DNA of 64,000 nt from Distichodus sexfasciatus. Its lineage: Eukaryota > Chordata > Actinopteri > Characiformes > Distichodontidae. Where the stretch lies: contig JAVGVS010000012.1 of the NCBI GenBank assembly GCA_032718565.1, positions 2,986,450 to 3,050,449 on the forward strand, written 5' to 3'. The translations under genes were made by a program, and so were the position numbers. Positions 57,746 to 64,000 of this stretch are shown here, piece by piece (within the stretch, counting starts at the first letter, position 1; each line of letters opens with the position of its first letter). Below the pieces are notes generated by a model. That model was not told where the DNA came from, ran no database searches, and was given only the letters and a program-made list of their open reading frames with translations.

Positions 57746-58819
57746 TAGTGCTGGGCGATAAAACGATCTCGATATTTTATCGAGAAAAATGTCATGACGA
57801 TAACGATGATACTTGTTTGTCCACTATGCGACAGCGCGTTGAGATAGACAGTATCTTTGGCCGATCACGTAGCTTGGCATAACGCCAGCACAACAGCCAA
57901 TCGCGCCCAATGATGCAAATTTGCCCATAACACACACGTGGTAAACATTAGTGGTCGCGTGCCGAGATATACTTAACGTTCAGAGCGCTTATGCACGCGC
58001 ATCATGGCTGGCACGTGTTCTCGGCGTTCTCTTGACGCATCCGCTGAGCATGTCGTCATATATTTATGAGAGTTGCAGTACCTCTTGAAAAATTGGGGCG
58101 GCTGTATGTTAAAGTTTTGCCACATGACGTCAGCATCGTTGTTTATTATCAACACGGCTGAACGGTTTTGCCGGCTTTTTTGCACCTTTGTAACATCCGA
58201 ATGCAAATAATTTTTTCTCTTCGTCATTTCACAACGAAATGTTTTCTCTCACTGCTGCTTTCTACTTGTTCTGTCACTTAATGGCAGATTGGATGCTTTT
58301 ATGGTGTACACTGCCACCTGTTGGAGTCCAAGATTAAGCGCAAGCACAGCCGTCATGTAGCGTTGAGTATGTCGTGGCCCTTAGAAAAGATGCCACGGTG
58401 AGTGAAAAAAGGCGATGAAAATGCAGCGCTTTATAGTTACGGCGGACGTTTTGACAAATGCCGCCTGGGAAAAAACTAATAAAATACGAACGTGAAAGTA
58501 CCAGATGACGCTTTTCGCAACAACAAGCACCAAGAAAGTGCTCTGGAAGTGAGGTGTTGACAGCTCTCTTTAGCTGTTCTTTGGCAGTGGCAATTTTTTT
58601 TCCCCAGTTTTCAGGGCTCTTCAAGTAGAAATTTGTTGAAAATTATTTGTTTAATATTGTTTGATTATTTTAACTTGTTCATTCAGTCTGTACAAGAATC
58701 CAAAAAACCAAAACATTTAAAAAAAACACAGTATGACAATATATCGTGATAATTATTGAAATCGATCAATATGACAAAAAATATCGTGATAATGTTTTTG
58801 TTTATATCGCTCAGCTCTA
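57746..58819. mobile_element. hAT-like MITE, 1.07 kb
   Basis: Termini tagtgctgggcgataaaac and tatatcgctcagctcta are inverted partners, with more 'atatcgtgataat' words inside the right end. Flanks gcataagc and gctgtagc agree at only 5 of 8 positions, so the insertion is old or the target duplication has decayed. No transposase frame. Confidence 0.75.
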
Positions 58820-59159
58820 GCTGTAGCTTCTCTACCCGTTTATGTAATAACAGGCATGCAGGACTGTTTGTTTCATCATCCGTTCTTCTGTTCAGCTCAT
58901 TTAACAAAGTGTGTTTTGATGAAGTTTGTAAAGGAAGACTGATGGATCAACATCAGCAAAATAGCTGATCTCAAATGCAGCACATCTCATTGTAAGGGGC
59001 AGATCTTTTCTCCACATTTTTGTTCACCCACTTTTGTACATCAGAGGCATGCAGGACAGATTGTTTAATCATAATTTTCATTCTGTTCATCTCATCATAA
59101 AGAAAATGTGTTTTGATTTTGATTAAGTCTCACCAGCTTCAAAGTCAACTATGGCTTGG

Positions 59160-59480
59160 TGGCAAGGCAGGGCAAGTTTATTTATACAACACATTATCAT
59201 ACCAGCGGGTCACTCAATGTGCTTTACAAAAGTGCAAAATAAAAGTGTAAAAATCTAAAATATAAACTAGTTGAAAAATGGAATATTATTAGAAAAATGC
59301 ATAAATAATAATATTTATTGTATGTAAGAAATGGAGACATAAAAACAGAGAAATTATAAAATATGATAAAAGGTTTACAATATAAAATCTGGTTAAAAAA
59401 GCAGAAGAGAACACAGGTTTTCAGAGCTTGCTTTAAAGATGTTACACTTGGGTCAGATCTAACACTGAAGGAAAAGTTTG
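59160..59480. mobile_element. old interspersed repeat fragment
   Basis: gcaagtttatttatacaaca, then 'ctcaatgtgctttacaaaag' and 'cacaggttttcagagcttgc' follow the order of a common fish interspersed repeat. I cannot name the family with confidence. Confidence 0.45.
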
Positions 59481-59635
59481 ATCCAACCATTTCACCCTGT
59501 CTGGTTTTGTAATTCTGTAATTCCAAATTTAGTACCGATATTGAAAAAATAATAGTGAATTATTTCAAGCTTCTAAATTAGATTGTGTTTGTTTTTCATA
59601 TTACTAGTTGATTGTACACCTGCAGGTAAACCACA

Positions 59636-60010
59636 AAAATCTACATTGCCCAACATCAGCAAAAACAACCATAACATATATAATTATTATTAAACATACA
59701 AACACGTGCATGAGAAAAGTCTTGAGCCATCCCTAATTCTTTCATATATTGCTTTTAAATAGTCAGATTTGCTTTTGTGTTTAGACGTATTATTTACGTT
59801 GTTGAAACATTCTGCATTTAAGCCCTGTATGTGTTGTCTAATTTCGATAGCAGAATATAAAGAACTTTGGATTGTGTCAAGACCTTTGCACAGTACTGTA
59901 CATACACACAAAGTAAATAAATAAAATACACAAATATTAAAATATAGGAATTGTTTCAGTTGTGTCACACAGTAACCCTCTTTATACAGCCAGATCCTGC
60001 TGCGGGCCAG
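59636..60010. repeat. 375-bp dispersed duplicate, copy A
   Basis: Matches 62447-62821 with the same length; the only difference I found by eye is one base (tcacacag versus tgacacag). Contains a 'gcacagtactgt' palindromic core, a word also seen near 20020 and 34480. Confidence 0.93.
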
Positions 60011-60594
60011 CATTAATCCCGACTTGTTTAAATTCCACCGATTAATGTTGTCACTTTGCCTTCTCACTGTGTAAATACAACACACCTCACTCTGTCCTCA
60101 TGTACACTCTTATACTTCATTTTTAAATCCATGTAAAATACACATCATGAAAAGTTCTACAAATGTTTGAAAAGCCGTACCTGCCTCCTGCTGTAGATAG
60201 ATTTTCTCTCACGCCTGTTTTGTTGTGAACTTTAGCTCTGGGCGTCACAAGTGCCGTGAGTCACAGCGTTTGGCACATTAACTGGATTTTAATAAGGATA
60301 ATACACTATGGAATGTCACCGTCAGGGTCAGCTTTAGTACATAAAGCCTTTAGTGCGTAAGCCTTTAGCCGTTTTCTTAATTATATTTCAAATTGAACTA
60401 ATTGAATTATTTACAAAACAGAGAGAAAAACAAACAAAGACAGCAGAAGAAACTTTGACCCGCAGCGGCTCCTGTTCTGTAATTCGAGTGGAATAGATAA
60501 AGGTGCGGGTGAGTGGGACTTACCTCGAGTGCGGTGTTTCCTCTATGGAGGGCTGAAGTCGCAGAGGCACATTCACTCCAGGAGATGTCTGCGT

Positions 60595-60661
60595 GTGTGT
60601 GTGTGAGAGAGAGAGGGCTACAGAGGACGTGGACGTGGGTAGATAATAACAGTGAGATGCC

Positions 60662-60699
<38 letters not shown>

Positions 60700-60735
60700 T
60701 CCTTGTGTGCGTGCGTGTGTGTGTGCACGTGAGTG
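60595..60735. repeat. mixed (TG)n/(CG)n tract
   Basis: About 14 TG units, then gcgcgcgcgcacg, then further TG runs with gtgcgtgcg. Alternating purine-pyrimidine sequence of this kind favours left-handed DNA. Confidence 0.9.
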
Positions 60736-60839
60736 AGAGAGAGGCTGGGACAGAAATTCCTCCCAAGGTCTGATTATGGCATCTTTCCGTTTCTCAAGGT
60801 TTCTTTCTTTTTCACTTTTGGTTTTCACCCTTTATTATG

Positions 60840-61547
60840 TCTCTTTCCTCCACCTCTCTCTCTCTCTTTGTGCTAAAGCCACTTTTTTTCTTTCTTTCAG
60901 AATGTCTTTTTGTCTCTCTGACAGTCCCTTTCTCTCTCCCCCTTATCACTTTTCGTTCTCTCTCATTCTTTCTTTCTTTCTTTCTTTCTTTCTCATGATT
61001 CTCTCCCTCCCCTTCTCTCTCTCACTCTCTCTCCATCTCTCTTCCCTGTGTGTCTCTCTCTCTCTTCCCTGTCTCTCTCTCTCCATCTCTCTTCCCTGTG
61101 TCTCTCTCTCTCTCTTCCCTGTCTCTCTCTCTCCTCTCTCTCACTCTCTCCCTCCCCCTTCCCTCTCTCTCCTTCTCTCTCTCACTCTTTCTCTCTTCCC
61201 CGTCTCTCTCTCTGTTCCCCGTCTCTCTCTCTCCTTCTCTCTCTCACTCTCTCTCTCTTCCCCGTCTCTCTCTCTGTTCCCCGTCTCTCTCTCTCCTTCT
61301 CTCTCTCACTCTCTCTCTCTTTTTCTTTCCCGTCTCTCTCTCCTTCTCTCTCTCACTCTCTCTCCTCTCTTCCCTGTCCCCTCTCTCTCCTTCTCTCTCC
61401 GCCTCTCTCTCTTCCCGTCTCTCTCTCCTTCTCTCTCCTCTCTCTCTCTTCCCTGTCTCTCTCTCCTCACTCTCTCTCTCTACTTGATCCCTTTCTTTCT
61501 GTCTCTCTCCCCTTGTCCAGTTTTCATTCTCTCCTCTTTCTCTGTGT

Positions 61548-61598
<51 letters not shown>

Positions 61599-61650
61599 CC
61601 CTTGGTCTCCTTCTCTCCGTTCTCTCTCTCCTGTCCACCTCTCCTCTCTC
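60840..61650. repeat. 800-bp polypyrimidine (CT) satellite-like tract
   Basis: Almost pure C/T on the plus strand. A higher-order unit of about 62 bases (ttccccgtctctctctctg, then ctccttctctctctcactc) is repeated between 61196 and 61320. It includes a (TTTC)n run near 60966-60992 and a long pure (CT)n run near 61552-61594. The long Ser/Leu frame read across it is not a gene. Confidence 0.95.
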
Positions 61651-62446
61651 TGAGATTAAGTGATTATGAGGCTGTTATTTCACCTTTACTGCTGTGCTAC
61701 ATTCCACACCCAGCTAATGATTTTTACAGACTTTGGGCCATTGACCTGCAGCTAAACATGACAAAGAAGCACACAAGTCACAAACTGTAATGTTACACAT
61801 AAACTGAATATTCCACAAACCTGCAGTGGTGCAAAGAAAAGCTCTAGAATCCTGAAGTCAGCAGACATAAGGTAAAGTTCATTACTGCTGTGCCAACCTC
61901 CGTTCCAGCTAAAGCCAGTAAAAGCCTAAAGCCAAAGTCCAGACCAAACTGGTCGCTCTGCTGCTGCTCCTGCTCTGTCCATGTAAGGCTGTGGTCAAAT
62001 ACTGTAAGTGAGTTTGTTTAACTGTAGCATTTAGGCAAAAGTCCATGAGCGTTATTTTTTTGGGTTATTTTTTGAAAACAGTTAGAGCTGGTATGTCTGA
62101 TTCCTGTTTTCCTCTTCATGGTCAGCGCTCAACCACAACTATCGCCGTAGAATTCCACTTTTGGTCATTATCGATCCAGGTGGTGTGTTGCGTGAAGGTT
62201 TTGAGTTAGAGTAATGAGTTTGTGTTTTATATAGATAGTTTGGTGTGAACTCATCAGAATTTGACGTTGTTTAGTCCCTCAGTGAGCAGACAGCACATTG
62301 CAGTTAATTAAATGATGCAGTTAATTTAATACAATGATCCAGTTAATTAGCTGAACATTTCATTTCCACCGGTTCATCTCCCCCTTCTCTCTTCTCTTCC
62401 ATCACTCTCTCTTTATGTCTGTCCCGCTCCTCTTTTCTGTCTGTCT
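61651..62446. other. acad11 large intron, nothing recognised
   Basis: No exon or repeat family recognised between the CT tract and duplicate copy B. Confidence 0.4.
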
Positions 62447-62821
62447 AAAATCTACATTGCCCAACATCAGCAAAAACAACCATAACATATATAATTATTA
62501 TTAAACATACAAACACGTGCATGAGAAAAGTCTTGAGCCATCCCTAATTCTTTCATATATTGCTTTTAAATAGTCAGATTTGCTTTTGTGTTTAGACGTA
62601 TTATTTACGTTGTTGAAACATTCTGCATTTAAGCCCTGTATGTGTTGTCTAATTTCGATAGCAGAATATAAAGAACTTTGGATTGTGTCAAGACCTTTGC
62701 ACAGTACTGTACATACACACAAAGTAAATAAATAAAATACACAAATATTAAAATATAGGAATTGTTTCAGTTGTGTGACACAGTAACCCTCTTTATACAG
62801 CCAGATCCTGCTGCGGGCCAG
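62447..62821. repeat. 375-bp dispersed duplicate, copy B
   Basis: Direct-orientation near-identical copy of 59636-60010, inserted within a pyrimidine-rich segment. The word tctgtct borders it on both sides (62440-62446 and 62822-62828), which could be a 7-bp target duplication or chance in CT-rich DNA. Confidence 0.93.
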
Positions 62822-63014
62822 TCTGTCTCCCTGTTTCTCTCTTCTTACCTCTCCCTCTTCATCTTTATAAGTTAACTTTTGACGTGATTGAACAAAAACG
62901 TTCACATCTTTAACTCTGTGATGGTGCTTTGATGAAGTTTCCAACTTTAATACTTTTAAGTACAGTCCCACCTTCAGCCAGGTCAACACCTGTTTTAAAG
63001 CAGCCAACAAACAC

Positions 63015-63315
63015 AGTAGCTCATTCATTCATTCATTATCTGAACCGCTTAACCCCAACTAGGGTCACGGGGGGACCAGAGCCTACCCCGGGAATTTACG
63101 GGCGCAAGGCGGGGAACAACCCGGGACAGGCACACTCACTCAGGGTCAATTGCAGGCCTTTGGACTGTGGGAGGGAGTTCCCGGAGAAAACCCACGCAAA
63201 CACGGGGAGAGCACGCAAGCTCCACACAGAAAGGCCCCACAGCCATCCCCGGGATTCGAACCCAGGATCTTCTCACTGTGAGGCGGCGCTAACCACCGCG
63301 CCACCGTGCCACCCC
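63015..63315 (-). mobile_element. tRNA-derived SINE (family B)
   Basis: Read on the minus strand: ggtggcacggtggcgcggtg (A-box region), ggttcgaatcccggggatg (B-box), then a conserved body ending in ggttcagataatgaatgaat repeats. A common fish SINE type; its 3' fragment also occurs at 18665-18765. Confidence 0.8.
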
Positions 63316-63340
63316 ACGCAGTAGCTCATATATAAAAATT

Positions 63341-63482
63341 TGGGGTGGTTGGTAGCGTAATGGTTAGGGCGTTCGCCCTGTGATCAGAAAGTCACTGGTT
63401 CAAATCCCGAACCGGTAAAGGTACCACCGAGGTACTCGTGAGCAGGTAGTCGGCTCACTATCACAAATAAAGCCACTGATTT
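63341..63482 (+). mobile_element. tRNA-derived SINE (family A), truncated
   Basis: Head ggggtggttggtagcgtaat, B-box-like ggttcaaatcc, then 'aaaggtaccaccgaggtact', joined early to a caaataaagccactgat end. Confidence 0.82.
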
Positions 63483-63504
63483 TTTAAAATAATGAAGTAG
63501 AGGT

Positions 63505-63600
63505 GTGGTGGCTCAGTGATTTAAGTAAGCAGTGAGATTAAGATTGGGGGTTCAAATCCTCTCAGAAACATCCAGTGCAGTTTGAGCGCCACCTGCAGGT
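63505..63600 (+). mobile_element. possible tRNA-like SINE head
   Basis: gtggtggctcagtgatttaa and gggggttcaaatcctctcag have the spacing of tRNA A- and B-boxes, but no tRNA fold is evident. Probably another SINE family. Confidence 0.4.
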
Positions 63601-64000
63601 AATTACACATGGAAATGAAGCAGAATATGGGGTTTTCAACCCCAGCTCGAACCACAGCTAATGCTGTTTCGTCTGTACATTTTGGCCTTGAAGTGTTGTG
63701 TGGAGATTAAATGTGTTCTGGCTAATTCCAGCAAGTACATTGTGTTCCTGCTAAGTATGGAAAAGTGAGTGATTATTTTTCGTTTTCATTGGTTCACTGT
63801 CACTCTACCCACGTGCTGTGTTTTCTGTTTTTTTTTAAAAAAGGAAAAAAGTTTTCTTCCTTGTTTTGTGACCATCGAGTCCATTTATTTTTTTATGTGT
63901 TTCCATAAAGAATGCTTTGCGCACGTAGATTTAAATGGATGTAATGATTGCTGTTAAACGGCACATGCATGTTTAGGAAAACACATGGAAGTCATAGCTA
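63601..64000. other. end of window, nothing recognised
   Basis: AT-rich DNA still inside the large acad11 intron, with a possible family A SINE tail fragment (gaaaagtgagtgattatttt) near 63760. Confidence 0.4.

Noticed and set aside
60776..61663. 295-codon and overlapping 201- and 145-codon frames, Ser/Leu/Phe-rich
   Set aside because: They are translations of a CT-repeat tract, which is open in all three frames; no gene features.
62501..63028. 175- and 131-codon minus-strand frames sharing a C-terminal part (also 59690-60085)
   Set aside because: The shared part is explained by the 375-bp DNA duplication; the sequence resembles a dispersed non-coding repeat.
17780..63482. Matches to tRNA A/B boxes as real tRNA genes
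   Set aside because: All recur with the same non-tRNA body and tail and carry mismatched stems; they are SINEs.
1..64000. CRISPR array, operon or prokaryotic defence system
   Set aside because: Repeats are SINE/MITE/simple type without spacer structure, and genes are spliced vertebrate genes.

Overview
The window is vertebrate nuclear DNA, almost certainly from a teleost fish. Small coding exons lie in long AT-rich introns with GT/AG splice sites, the recognisable proteins match vertebrate families over their full length, and the background is full of fish-type repeats (a tRNA-derived SINE in at least 15 copies, many hAT-like MITEs, a Harbinger-like MITE, Tc1 and LINE remnants). I see no prokaryotic, viral or CRISPR-like system.

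Layout. 1-8600: intergenic DNA with repeats only. 8600-20973: pxdc1 (PX domain containing 1), plus strand, five coding exons, complete, starting in a CpG-rich block. 20974-25395: 3' UTR and intergenic DNA with a Tc1 transposase remnant. 25396-39848: the first 13 coding exons of acad11 (acyl-CoA dehydrogenase family member 11), plus strand, running from a CRE-containing promoter through the whole kinase-like (APH) domain and into the dehydrogenase domain. The gene is cut by the window: its catalytic dehydrogenase half lies beyond 64000. 39849-64000: one acad11 intron of more than 24 kb. It carries, on the opposite strand, the single-coding-exon chemokine scavenger receptor gene ackr4 (53300-54460), and otherwise repeats, a mixed TG/CG tract, an 800-bp polypyrimidine tract and a near-identical 375-bp dispersed duplication.

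Relations. The three genes form no pathway. pxdc1 is a PX-domain protein; acad11 acts in peroxisomal or mitochondrial handling of (4-hydroxy)acyl-CoAs; ackr4 scavenges CCL19/CCL21/CCL25-type chemokines. The one structural link is the nesting of ackr4 antisense in an acad11 intron. As I recall, the same arrangement exists in mammals, so this would be an ancient vertebrate arrangement.

The best leads are translational and structural: tiny overlapping uORFs before pxdc1, a uORF whose stop overlaps the acad11 start beside a perfect CRE, a His/Asp-rich ackr4 N-terminus, several dated MITE insertions with intact target-site duplications, and unexplained palindromes and recent duplications.
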